From assembly GCA_937981665.1 (NCBI GenBank), contig CALJOJ010000083.1:1-33536 (forward strand): a stretch of DNA of 33,536 bases. Direction: 5' to 3'. Shown here in pieces: positions 25,520 to 33,536 of the stretch. The position numbers were made by a program, and so were the translations under genes. The notes under the pieces are model-generated. The model was not told where the DNA came from. It made no database searches and saw only the letters and a list, made by a program, of their open reading frames with translations. The DNA is from an uncultured Rubritalea sp. (GTDB taxonomy: Bacteria > Verrucomicrobiota > Verrucomicrobiia > Verrucomicrobiales > Akkermansiaceae). The stretch's first letter is position 1. Each line of letters starts with the position of its first letter.

Positions 25520-28500
25520 ATGTATTTAAAATCCCTCGATATCCATGGCTTCAAGTCCTTCGCGAATAAGACGAAGTTTGAGTTCCATAAAGGTGTGACT
25601 GGCATCGTTGGGCCGAATGGCTGTGGTAAGAGTAATGTGGTGGATGCGATCCGCTGGGTACTGGGTGAGACGTCTGCGAAGGCTCTCCGAGGTGGTGAGA
25701 TGGCAGACGTTATTTTCAGTGGAACTGATACCCGTAAGCCGATGGGGATGGCTGAGGTGACTCTCACGATGGCTGACTGTGAAGAAGGTCTCAAGGTGGA
25801 CTTTAATGAGGTGAGCATCACGCGCCGTGTCTTCCGCGATGGTAAGAGTGAGTATCGAATCAATGGTACGATTTGTCGTTTGCGTGATATTCATGATTTG
25901 TTCATGGATACGGGTATCGGGCGTACTGCTTATTCGATTATGGAGCAGGGGAAGATTGATATGCTTTTATCATCTAAGCCGGAAGATAGGCGACAAGTAT
26001 TCGAGGAGGCTGCGGGGATTACAAAATTTAAAAAAGAGAAGAAAGAAGCGCTACGTAAGCTCGACTATACGACGGCAAACTTACTCCGAGTTAGTGACGT
26101 GCTTGCAGAACAGGAGAGACGGATGAACTCGCTGAAACGCCAAGTAGCGAAGGCGAGGCGATATCAGTCATTGGCTAAAAATGTGCGTGTCCTAGATACG
26201 CATCTGAGTCATAAGAACTATGTCGAGATCAAGGCGCAAGCTGAGGAGCTGAGAAGATCTATCAGGTCACTGGAAGTGAGAGAGCATGAGATAGAGCAGG
26301 ATCTCCCGCAGCGTGAGCTAGCCGTGATCTCAGCTCGTGATAATGCCCAGGAGCTCGAAAGCCAGCTGTCTGAGATCCGTCAGATACTGAACGAGAAGCG
26401 TAACGCAGCGAATGCAGCGCAGAGTAAAATAGCTTTTAATAAGGAACGCCAAGCTGAGCTTATTGTTCGTATTGAGCAGAACGAGTCTGAGATAGAGGAG
26501 ACGCGTAATAAGCTGATGCAGCAGGAAATGGACTTCCAGACTGCGACAGTATCATTGACTGAGCTCACAGGTAAAATATCGAGTCAAGAGTCATCTCTAG
26601 CTGAGCAGGAAGAGCGGCTTGCTGTGGCACGTGGAATGCGTGAGGAGAAAGAATTGATCCTTAGAGATTCTCGTGCTGAGTCTAACAGGACTCAAACATT
26701 GATCGCTGCTGCACAGGCAAAAATAGAGAGTTCAGTAGCTCAGTTCGAGGGGAACCGTGAACGCTCTCGTCAGCTGGCTGAAGATGAGGAGAAGTTACGA
26801 ATCGAGCGTGAAGAGGCTTTCGCTGAGCGAGAGAAGATTTCTGAGATTCTTAATGAAAGAGTATCTACTCTTACGGGACTGGATGAAAGCTTTTCTTCTA
26901 GTGAGAGACAGTTTCAGGCATATAGAGGGACACTCGAAGGCACTCGTGAAGCAAGCTCACAACAGCATAAGGCGTACTCTAAAGCATCGTCTAGACTAGA
27001 AGTTCTGAAGCAGCTAGTGAAGACTGGTGAGGGCCTAGAACAAGGAACCCAAGCGGTGCTCTCGGGTCTTGATGATAAGGATCTTTATGATCCAGGTATA
27101 CGCGGTGTACTGGCGAGCTTCATTCAGGTAGATGGAGACTATACTCATGCGGTGGAAGCAGCACTGGGTGCGCATCTGCAGACGGTTCTAGTGAGAGATT
27201 CTATGCTAGCTGAGTCGATCATTGATACCCTTACTGTGAAGAGAATGGGGCAGGCTGCTATCGTTCCAGAAGACTTTATTCCTAGTCAATCTAATGTGCA
27301 GTTGATGCAACTTCCTGAAGGTGGGATTGCATGGGCAGTAGATAAGGTGAAGAGTGAGAAGGTGGTGACACCGATCATTGATCGGCTTCTTAGTAATGTC
27401 CTCATTGTAGAAGACTTGTCGACTGCGCTTAAGCTCAGACCGCAGATGCCTGAGATTACCTTTGCTTCTCTGAAGGGAACGGTGCTGAGTGCGGAAGGCG
27501 TGATCCAAGGCGGTGATGCTAGTGAGACTGGGTCATCGGTACTTGATCGTCAGAATGAGATCTGTGATCTTGAGGTGCTGACAGAAAATTTAGCAGAGCA
27601 AGAAGCCGAGTCAAAGAAGCAGTTAGATTTGCTGGAGAGTCAGATAGTGGAAAGCCGTGAAGCGGTAGAGGCTGCGCGGGAGAAACTACAAAAAGCTCGC
27701 GTGGAAGAGTCTACTATTCAAGGTCAGCTTAGCCTTGCTACGCGTGAGCTGGAGTCTATTGAAAGTAAAATTTCTAGTGTAGAACGCGAGCGTAAAGACC
27801 TCAGTGAGCGTGAAGATAATGCATCTGGTAACCGTGAGGAAATGGAGGCTGACCTCAGTACTTCGAGAATGCGTCTTGAGGAACTTGAGAATGATCAGCT
27901 CATGGCGAGCAGGGATCTTGAGGAGATGATGATCCGCGAGCAGGATGCGATGAGTGCGCTCAGTGAACTGAAGACAAATCTTGCCGTAGAGAAGCGAGCG
28001 ATGCAGTCAGCCGAGGAGCAACAACAACCTATGGCAGCACGTCTTGAGGAGCTTCGTCATCATACCTCTAGAAGAGAGAGCGAGATCATTGCTTTCCGTG
28101 AGAGAATAGAGAATGCTGATAGCGAAAGCGGTGGGCTTCTAGAAGAGATCGAGACCAACACAAATGCGGCAAACGAGTTAGAGATAGAACTTGAGACAGC
28201 ATCTGCGAGCCGAGCTGGGCTTTTAGAAGAGATTAACATTGCTGAAAAAGCTGCTACAGAGATACGTCAGCAGGTGAGTAAGATTACAGATAAGAAGGGT
28301 AAAGAGGAGGTGGAGGCTACGAAGTTCGAGCTGCGTCTTGAGAATCTCACTGAGACAACAATGGAGCGTTACCAGGTGGACTTACATGTCTTCCGTCAAG
28401 ATACGCACACACTTCTGACTTGTGTTACTGAGCTGAAGAAGTCTCAGCGTAACCCAGAAAAGAATGTAGATGATTTTAATAATGAAAACGCAGAGGAAGA

Positions 28501-29293
28501 AGTGGAAGTAATCTCTGAAGCTCCGAGTGAAGATCTAGATGTAGATGCGGTACTCGGTGACGATGGCTTAGACTGGGACTTCGTAGAAAATAGTGTGGGC
28601 GATCTTAAGCGTAAATTAGACTCTATGGGACCGGTGAATGTGGATGCGATCGAGGAGTTCGATGAACTCGAGCAGCGTCACAACTTCGTAAGAGGTCAGT
28701 TTGATGACCTTACTACTTCTAAGGATGAGCTGATCGATGTTATCGAGCGTATTAACGTGGAGACACGTAAGAGATTTAGTGAGACGTTCGAGCAGATACG
28801 GGAGAATTTCCAGTCGATGTTCAAGTTGCTCTTCGGTGATAAGGGAAATGCGAATTTACATTTGGTAGACGAAGATGATCCGCTTGAATCTGGAATTGAT
28901 GTGATAGCTAAGCCTCCAGGCAAGAAACTGCAATCGATAACACTTCTTTCTGGTGGTGAGAGATCGATGACTGCTGTGGCTCTGTTATTTTCTATTTATC
29001 AGATCAAGCCGTCACCATTCTGTGTTCTCGATGAGCTAGATGCGCCACTTGATGAAGCGAATATTGGACGTTTCCTCCGGGTGTTAGATAGATTTATCGA
29101 CACTTCACAGTTCATTATTGTTACGCACAGTAAGCGTACGATGAGTCGTGCAGATGTGATGTACGGTGTGACGATGGAGGAGTTTGGGGTATCCAAGCCG
29201 GTCGGAATGCGTCTCACGGATGAGAAGGATGTAGATACTGGAGCAAGGAAGTCTGCCGCTCAGAATGCTGCACTCAAGCTAGATGCTGAGTAG
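25520..29293 (+). CDS. smc: Chromosome segregation protein SMC
   Basis: 1257 aa. Head N-part opens MYLKSLDIHGFKSFANKTKF, with Walker A GPNGCGKSN (31-39), then long coiled coil, hinge (about 515-680, VLASFIQVDGDYTHAVEAALG), return coiled coil and head C-part with signature LLSGGERSMTAVALLF (about 1142) and Walker B FCVLDELDAPLDEANIGRF (about 1166). The D-loop and VTHSKRTM switch are present. SMC organises and separates the chromosome with ScpA/ScpB. It is longer than the usual roughly 1180 aa, partly because of an acidic insert at about 975-1035. ATG start without a Shine-Dalgarno; a 230-base gap precedes it. Confidence 0.96.
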   Translation: MYLKSLDIHGFKSFANKTKFEFHKGVTGIVGPNGCGKSNVVDAIRWVLGETSAKALRGGEMADVIFSGTDTRKPMGMAEVTLTMADCEEGLKVDFNEVSITRRVFRDGKSEYRINGTICRLRDIHDLFMDTGIGRTAYSIMEQGKIDMLLSSKPEDRRQVFEEAAGITKFKKEKKEALRKLDYTTANLLRVSDVLAEQERRMNSLKRQVAKARRYQSLAKNVRVLDTHLSHKNYVEIKAQAEELRRSIRSLEVREHEIEQDLPQRELAVISARDNAQELESQLSEIRQILNEKRNAANAAQSKIAFNKERQAELIVRIEQNESEIEETRNKLMQQEMDFQTATVSLTELTGKISSQESSLAEQEERLAVARGMREEKELILRDSRAESNRTQTLIAAAQAKIESSVAQFEGNRERSRQLAEDEEKLRIEREEAFAEREKISEILNERVSTLTGLDESFSSSERQFQAYRGTLEGTREASSQQHKAYSKASSRLEVLKQLVKTGEGLEQGTQAVLSGLDDKDLYDPGIRGVLASFIQVDGDYTHAVEAALGAHLQTVLVRDSMLAESIIDTLTVKRMGQAAIVPEDFIPSQSNVQLMQLPEGGIAWAVDKVKSEKVVTPIIDRLLSNVLIVEDLSTALKLRPQMPEITFASLKGTVLSAEGVIQGGDASETGSSVLDRQNEICDLEVLTENLAEQEAESKKQLDLLESQIVESREAVEAAREKLQKARVEESTIQGQLSLATRELESIESKISSVERERKDLSEREDNASGNREEMEADLSTSRMRLEELENDQLMASRDLEEMMIREQDAMSALSELKTNLAVEKRAMQSAEEQQQPMAARLEELRHHTSRRESEIIAFRERIENADSESGGLLEEIETNTNAANELEIELETASASRAGLLEEINIAEKAATEIRQQVSKITDKKGKEEVEATKFELRLENLTETTMERYQVDLHVFRQDTHTLLTCVTELKKSQRNPEKNVDDFNNENAEEEVEVISEAPSEDLDVDAVLGDDGLDWDFVENSVGDLKRKLDSMGPVNVDAIEEFDELEQRHNFVRGQFDDLTTSKDELIDVIERINVETRKRFSETFEQIRENFQSMFKLLFGDKGNANLHLVDEDDPLESGIDVIAKPPGKKLQSITLLSGGERSMTAVALLFSIYQIKPSPFCVLDELDAPLDEANIGRFLRVLDRFIDTSQFIIVTHSKRTMSRADVMYGVTMEEFGVSKPVGMRLTDEKDVDTGARKSAAQNAALKLDAE

Positions 29294-29303
29294 AGGTGTT
29301 TTC

Positions 29304-29843
29304 CTAACTGAAGAAGTACATGCAACCGCAGGTGATGAGCATTACCGCGGACATGACGATAGATCCAACAAAGGTGATCGTGTAAAGTATCCAGAAGAAA
29401 GGTGAGGAGGCGAAGGTCGCCATGCCTACTCCATCGATCACTTCCGTGGATCCATAGAGGATTTTTCCTACCACAGCGAGGTACTTTAACTTACTGAGTC
29501 GCTTGCCCTCGGCGAGCGCGATCTCTTTACGGTGGTGTTTCACCATTGCTTTCACGTGTTCCTTCTGAGAGGCACAGACTTCAGGGAGGGCGGTGATGGA
29601 GTCTAGCACATACCAAACAATAGCAATACAGATGATAGGGATAAGCATGATGGCAGAAGGGATGCCCCAGCGCCAGTGGCCGATTTCAGAGCTGGAGTAA
29701 AAGTAGATCAGACCGATCAGGAAACAAATTACTGTAGGAATAAAGAGGGTGAGCGCTGCGATTTTTAGGCCTTTGGCTATTTTAGCTACCTTATTGACGA
29801 GGTTGATAAAGGTTTGAAAATGTTTCTCTGAGCTGGCTTCCAT
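29304..29843 (-). CDS. Small membrane protein of unknown function
   Basis: 179 aa with hydrophobic segments at about 28-50, 58-80 and 143-177 (the last long enough for one or two passes), joined by a basic cytoplasmic stretch (about 90-122, KEHVKAMVKHHRKE). No catalytic motif or family I recognise. It converges on smc with only 10 bases between the stops and is transcribed away from the pseudogene region. Function unknown. Confidence 0.75.
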   Translation of the reverse strand: MEASSEKHFQTFINLVNKVAKIAKGLKIAALTLFIPTVICFLIGLIYFYSSSEIGHWRWGIPSAIMLIPIICIAIVWYVLDSITALPEVCASQKEHVKAMVKHHRKEIALAEGKRLSKLKYLAVVGKILYGSTEVIDGVGMATFASSPFFWILYTITFVGSIVMSAVMLITCGCMYFFS

Positions 29844-29912
29844 TACGTTAATTTAGCGATATATTAGTGTTTGGTAAAGGAGATAGATTGAAGCTAGGTT
29901 AGCGGGAAATTG

Positions 29913-30156
29913 CTATTTCACTTCTATTCGATAAAGGTGCATGGTTTGCTTGCCAGCATTTTCTATACTGTAGTGCGGACCATTAGCTGATGTCCAATAG
30001 GCTCCTTTTGGAACAGTGGCATTACTGATTATTTTTCCAGTAGAATTTCTAACAATAGATCGAGAAGGTTGGTCTTTCTAAATAACTACAAGAGGAGAGA
30101 AGGGTGGTGAGACCAGCGGCGATGACTGCGATGATGATTTTTGTGAATGTTTTTAT
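29913..30156 (-). pseudogene. Decayed lipoprotein gene (start codon lost, frameshifted)
   Basis: The 5' part (30156 downwards) reads IKTFTKIIIAVIAAGLTTLLSSC, a typical lipoprotein signal with lipobox LSSC, but its first codon is ATA where ATG is expected. Just after the Cys the frame closes. A shift of one base is then needed to reach an open stretch (30077-29913, 54 codons, no start) reading ...IVRNSTGKIISNATVPKGAYW...GPHYSIENAGKQ...LYRIEVK followed by TAG. That tail looks like the C-terminus of small cupin-like secreted proteins. The total of 244 bases is not a multiple of three. Loss of start plus a frameshift argues for a dead gene; a sequencing error could explain only the frameshift. 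Confidence 0.6.
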
Positions 30157-30166
30157 GAAACTATGG

Positions 30167-32446
30167 TTAATTTGCGTTGGTGTTTTTGTTGAGACCTAGT
30201 TGCTGCTCGTATTCGAAGTTAGGAGTGAGCCCAGCTCTGAGTGCTTGATTGTATGCTGCGACGGCTTGTTCTTTTGCTCCGCTCATAAGGTGAGCATTTG
30301 AGAGGTTGAACTGTGCTTCGATGTTGTCAGGGTTGATGCTGACTGCCTTAGAGAGGTACTCTATTGCTTTTGGGTAATTGGATTCTGAATAAGAGATGAC
30401 TCCAAGGTAATTGTAGGCATTTACGTGATCTGGTCTGAGGTGGATGACTGTTTCTAATGATTTTTTAGCGAGTTCATCTTTACTGTTTTTATATCTACAG
30501 AAACCTAACATGAAGTGGGTGTATGGGCTGTTTTCCTTTAGCTGCGAGCCAGATTCAAAAATTTTCTCTGCTTCTATGAACTCTCTTAGTTGTGCACGGA
30601 CGACTCCACGATTGATAAAGAATGGGTAGTGATAACCATGCTGATCATAGGCTTCATCATAGATTTCTTTCGCTGTCTGGAGCTTGCCTTTTTCGACACA
30701 TCGTCGTGCGAGTGACTCAAGTGATTCGATTTGGTTTTTAGACTTAGCTTGTGCTATTTTTCTTTGCTCGGCAGTAATGTTTCCGCTGTTGAGGGAGAAG
30801 CTATCAGTGACAGCTTTTTCCTTGAGAAGTTTAGATTCTTTTTCTGTAAGTCTAACAGTGGTGTCAGTAAGATTGATGATAGCATTCGTGAGACCAGGGT
30901 TTTTACCGTCTGATTTCTGGTATTCCGTGATGAGAAGACTCTCAGCCTGTTTTCTTCGTTCTAGCTGAGTGGTGATACGTTTGAGAGCTTTCTTGAGTAT
31001 GTCTACTTCTTCCTTCTGGAGTGGATTATCTGGTGCATCAGCGAGGCGTGCGTCGAGTTGTTCTTTAGTAGCATTGAGGCTATTCTCTAGTGATCCTATT
31101 CTTCTTATGTAGTTAGTGTTTAGAGCTTGGAGATCGATGATTTTCTTCTTGGCCACTGCGAGCTTATTCTCAGCGAGGATGATTTGATCTTGTGAGGCAT
31201 TTTGGTTTTTCTGTAGCATCTTTATAGACTCATTAGCCGTTCTGAGTTCCTGACCTAGACGGAGTGCTTCTTGAATTGTTTTCTTGGTGCGGTCCGTATC
31301 ACTGAGGTCGATTAGTTCAGAGAGCTTGTCACGCTCAAGGGTGACTGATGCTAGGTGCTGGCCGAGTTCTTTATTAATGTCGTTGGCGAGGGTGAGCTGA
31401 CCAACTAGTTCTGCGTTTCTTTTTTCTGAAGCTACGAGTTTCTCGTTGAGAGTTGTGATTTCTAGTTGCTGAGCTTTGATCTGATCTCGGAGGGCTGTGA
31501 CTACTTTATTTCCTGCATTCTGGACTTTCTCTAGTTTTTTATTCTTCTCTACCAGTGCGGCTTGAACGAGAGCGAGTTCGTTGTTGAGTTTTTCCCGTTC
31601 GTCTTGAAGTTTGGTGATACTTGTTAGAGTTTTCAAATGACGGGCCACCATGATTTTCATTTCCTCTTCGGAGCGTGCTTTATCTTGAGTGAGTCGCTCA
31701 ATATCTTGTCTCAGAGGGGCAGTGGCTAATAGCATACGCTCGCGAGTGAGTTTATTGATGGTTTCTAATTGTTTTTTCTGAGAGTTAGAAAATTGCTGTT
31801 TGGAGAGATTTAGATCGTTTGTTAGTTTATTGATTTGGTCGTTAAGGATCTTGGTTTGGGTATTTTCAGTATTGAGTCCTTGAGCTGATCTTCTTAGCTG
31901 ATCCTGGAGTGTTGCTAATTCTTTATTGAGTTTAGCTACTTGGATTTTGTGTTTATTTTGTTCTTCTTGGAACTTTTTTTGGAATTCCTTTTGTATAGCA
32001 CTTATTTCATTGGCTCTACGCTGGTCTACGGCACTCGTTATCTGTGGCAGGTTGGGGTTAGCAATCCCATTTTCTGAGGTTTTCGCAGTATTGTAGTCTG
32101 CTAGCTTTTGTTGACTTGCGATGTGTTCTTTCTCAGCGAGGGGTTGAATTTCTTTGATTTTATCATTAGTTATTTTGAGTTTTCTCTCAATGAGGGCTTG
32201 CTTCCAATCAGGGTAATTGATTTCGATACTTTTATAATATCTTTTCGCTTGGTGGTATTTATTCCAAGCATCTTTATATTTCATTTCTTTCTCTAATTTT
32301 TCAGCTTCACTGAGAGCGGTGTAACCAGAGAGGAAGATAGAGCTGGGGTCCACCTTTTGACCGGCACGAGCTGGTGCTTGCGCACTTACTATGGGAGAGA
32401 GAGCAAGTATGAAAAAAGTGAATGCAAAGGCGTAGAGATACTTCAT
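30167..32446 (-). CDS. Secreted coiled-coil protein with C-terminal TPR repeats
   Basis: 759 aa. Sec signal peptide (about 1-22, cut near VSA|QAPA), then a helical start (about 35-100), a long coiled coil (about 140-500, charged heptads such as LNKELATLQDQLRR) and four or five TPR units (about 570-745; FINRGVVRAQLREFIEAEKIF, NAYNYLGVISYSESNYPKAIEYL, NPDNIEAQFNLSNAHLMSG). The layout suggests a periplasmic scaffold that binds partner proteins; no enzymatic domain is seen. Single gene. Its stop lies about 10 bases before the decayed lipoprotein gene on the same strand. Confidence 0.85.
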   Translation of the reverse strand: MKYLYAFAFTFFILALSPIVSAQAPARAGQKVDPSSIFLSGYTALSEAEKLEKEMKYKDAWNKYHQAKRYYKSIEINYPDWKQALIERKLKITNDKIKEIQPLAEKEHIASQQKLADYNTAKTSENGIANPNLPQITSAVDQRRANEISAIQKEFQKKFQEEQNKHKIQVAKLNKELATLQDQLRRSAQGLNTENTQTKILNDQINKLTNDLNLSKQQFSNSQKKQLETINKLTRERMLLATAPLRQDIERLTQDKARSEEEMKIMVARHLKTLTSITKLQDEREKLNNELALVQAALVEKNKKLEKVQNAGNKVVTALRDQIKAQQLEITTLNEKLVASEKRNAELVGQLTLANDINKELGQHLASVTLERDKLSELIDLSDTDRTKKTIQEALRLGQELRTANESIKMLQKNQNASQDQIILAENKLAVAKKKIIDLQALNTNYIRRIGSLENSLNATKEQLDARLADAPDNPLQKEEVDILKKALKRITTQLERRKQAESLLITEYQKSDGKNPGLTNAIINLTDTTVRLTEKESKLLKEKAVTDSFSLNSGNITAEQRKIAQAKSKNQIESLESLARRCVEKGKLQTAKEIYDEAYDQHGYHYPFFINRGVVRAQLREFIEAEKIFESGSQLKENSPYTHFMLGFCRYKNSKDELAKKSLETVIHLRPDHVNAYNYLGVISYSESNYPKAIEYLSKAVSINPDNIEAQFNLSNAHLMSGAKEQAVAAYNQALRAGLTPNFEYEQQLGLNKNTNAN

Positions 32447-32572
32447 GTCGCTCAGAGACTACGCATTATATAGAGCAGAGTGAAGCAGAAATTTGCTAGT
32501 GGGTTACAATGAAATATGAGAGTTAATATACGAATTCTTTACTTAGTGGTTATTACTATAGTAATTTGAGTC

Positions 32573-33058
32573 ATGAAAGTAAAAGTAATGGTTGTAGATT
32601 ACGCTAGCGAGAAGCATCAAGAAGAGGTTCCTGCGTTGCTGGATGCTTATGCACAAGACCCTGTTGGCGGAGGTAAGCCGCTGGCTGAATCTGTTAAGAA
32701 GGATCTGGTTGCTGCGCTATCTAGGATACAAGGTGCTTTTTCTGTGGTAGCTTATGTCGATGATGTGCCAGCAGGGCTGGTGAATTGCTTTGCGAGTTTT
32801 TCTACCTTTCAGTGTAAGCCGATCGTGAATGTTCATGATGTCGTTGTATTGGACACTTTTAGGGGGCATGGTCTTTGCCAGCAGATGTTTGATGAGGTAG
32901 AGCGAGTAGCGATAAGTAGGGGATGCTGTAAAATAACGCTTGAGGTGTTGAGTAAAAATGAAGCGGCTAAAGCAGCGTATCAGAGGCATGGTTTCCAAGG
33001 CTATGAACTAGACCCAAAGGATGGCGTGGCCTTATTTTGGGAAAAATATCTTACTTAG
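32573..33058 (+). CDS. GNAT-family N-acetyltransferase
   Basis: 161 aa. Acetyl-CoA site in motif A: VVLDTFRGHGLCQQMFDEV (R/QxxGxG/A pattern as RGHGLC), then the motif B-like ITLEVLSKNEAAKAAYQRHGFQGYEL. The acceptor is unknown. Two Met starts are possible (codons 1 and 6). Stands alone on the plus strand; a 7-bp hairpin (33106-33131) follows the gene. Confidence 0.9.
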   Translation: MKVKVMVVDYASEKHQEEVPALLDAYAQDPVGGGKPLAESVKKDLVAALSRIQGAFSVVAYVDDVPAGLVNCFASFSTFQCKPIVNVHDVVVLDTFRGHGLCQQMFDEVERVAISRGCCKITLEVLSKNEAAKAAYQRHGFQGYELDPKDGVALFWEKYLT

Positions 33059-33105
33059 AGCTTAGGGAACTTCTGAGAACTCCCGATATTGCTGATTCTG
33101 TGATT

Positions 33106-33131
33106 AGCTTTGAAAGTTTGCAAGCAAAGCT
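33106..33131 (+). terminator. Possible weak hairpin after the acetyltransferase
   Basis: AGCTTTG (33106-33112) / CAAAGCT (33125-33131), 7-bp stem with a 12-base loop, no T run after it. The rest of 33059-33249 is AT-rich and shows no gene. Confidence 0.3.
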
Positions 33132-33249
33132 TGTATGTTCAAAATACGACCCTTCGGGCAAAATAATAAACCTACGTATAGCCTCGGTCCATATTTAATA
33201 GGGATACTTATACCATTTCTCAAAATAAAAAGGGCTTTTTTGATAATAT

Positions 33250-33486
33250 GTGTTAAGCTCAATTCATGCAAGAAAACGTGGAAAAATAGACAAGCGTAAC
33301 GAAGTTGATAAAGTGATGCTTCTCTACAAAACTGAAAAAGTAGCATGGAAAAAAGAAAGACTTCTCGCTATAAAATTATTGTTAGAAACTGATAAAAGTT
33401 ATGATGAAGTTGCAGGGATTGTAGGTCGGGCTCGTTCTCGTATCCAAGTCTGGACAAAACTGTTTAGCCCGAATATTTCACGATAG
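33250..33486 (+). pseudogene. N-terminal stub of an IS630-like transposase
   Basis: 78 aa from a GTG (or 56 aa from the ATG at 33316). The stretch KKERLLAIKLLLETDKSYDEVAGIVGRARSRIQVWTKLF has the helix-turn-helix form seen at the start of IS630-family transposases. The frame stops soon after the helix-turn-helix, with no DDE catalytic domain, and the last 50 bases of the window show no continuation in another frame. It is read as a truncated remnant. A small independent HTH protein is possible but less likely. Confidence 0.5.
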
Positions 33487-33536
33487 GGTGTTTAGGGTTG
33501 GTGCTGGTTCTTTAGCTTAGAGTTTAGGCTGCGTAT

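Noticed and set aside
25504-25894. Minus-strand frames opposite the start of smc
   Set aside because: They mirror the highly conserved Walker A region of smc and show no features of their own.
30167-32446. TPR/coiled-coil protein as a second SMC-like protein
   Set aside because: It has a signal peptide and no Walker motifs, so it is an exported scaffold rather than an ATPase.

Overview
The window is a 33.5 kb piece of bacterial chromosome with moderate G+C. The mix of genes points to a Gram-negative bacterium, and my best guess is Verrucomicrobiota: murein recycling by Mpl, a secreted formylglycine-type sulfatase, a Sco/DUF420 oxidase-assembly cluster, class I SMC, and gene starts that mostly lack Shine-Dalgarno sequences. 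That placement is inference; no rRNA or other decisive marker is present. Layout, left to right. (1) Positions 1-5685, all minus strand, hold a type I restriction-modification (RM) operon in the order hsdR, hsdS, prrC, DUF1016/YhcG-like (cut by the left edge). The last three genes overlap by 1 or 4 bases. The prrC gene encodes a full-length PrrC-type anticodon nuclease with its ATPase motifs and its Arg/Glu/His catalytic triad. hsdM is not in the window and would be expected further left. (2) Positions 6030-7795, minus strand, carry a coiled-coil C4 zinc-ribbon gene and dusB (tRNA dihydrouridine synthase). (3) Positions 7939-13337, plus strand, carry a HAD phosphatase, mpl, a class III aminotransferase and a sulfatase, closed by a strong terminator. 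A tRNA-Arg(TCT) gene with its own terminator follows. (4) Positions 13830-17119 hold a secreted thioredoxin-fold protein (minus), then hemL and a small conserved protein (plus). (5) Positions 17207-21787, minus strand, hold nrdR with an unknown partner gene, a CreB-like response regulator, a second OmpR-family response regulator and a histidine kinase with a very long sensor region. (6) Positions 22026-25289, plus strand, form a cytochrome oxidase assembly cluster: ctaB (heme O synthase), a cysteine-less Sco-like protein, a CxxC Sco protein and a DUF420 protein. The nrdR/ctaB intergenic region carries three identical 10-bp repeats that each contain a perfect DnaA box (TTATTCACA). (7) Positions 25520-33486 hold smc, a small membrane protein (minus), a decayed lipoprotein gene, a secreted coiled-coil/TPR protein (minus), a GNAT acetyltransferase and the N-terminal stub of an IS630-like transposase. 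The most notable points are the PrrC suicide ribonuclease embedded in the RM operon, the DnaA-box cluster at nrdR/ctaB, the Sco pair, and a previously hidden lipoprotein pseudogene that lost its start codon and reading frame.
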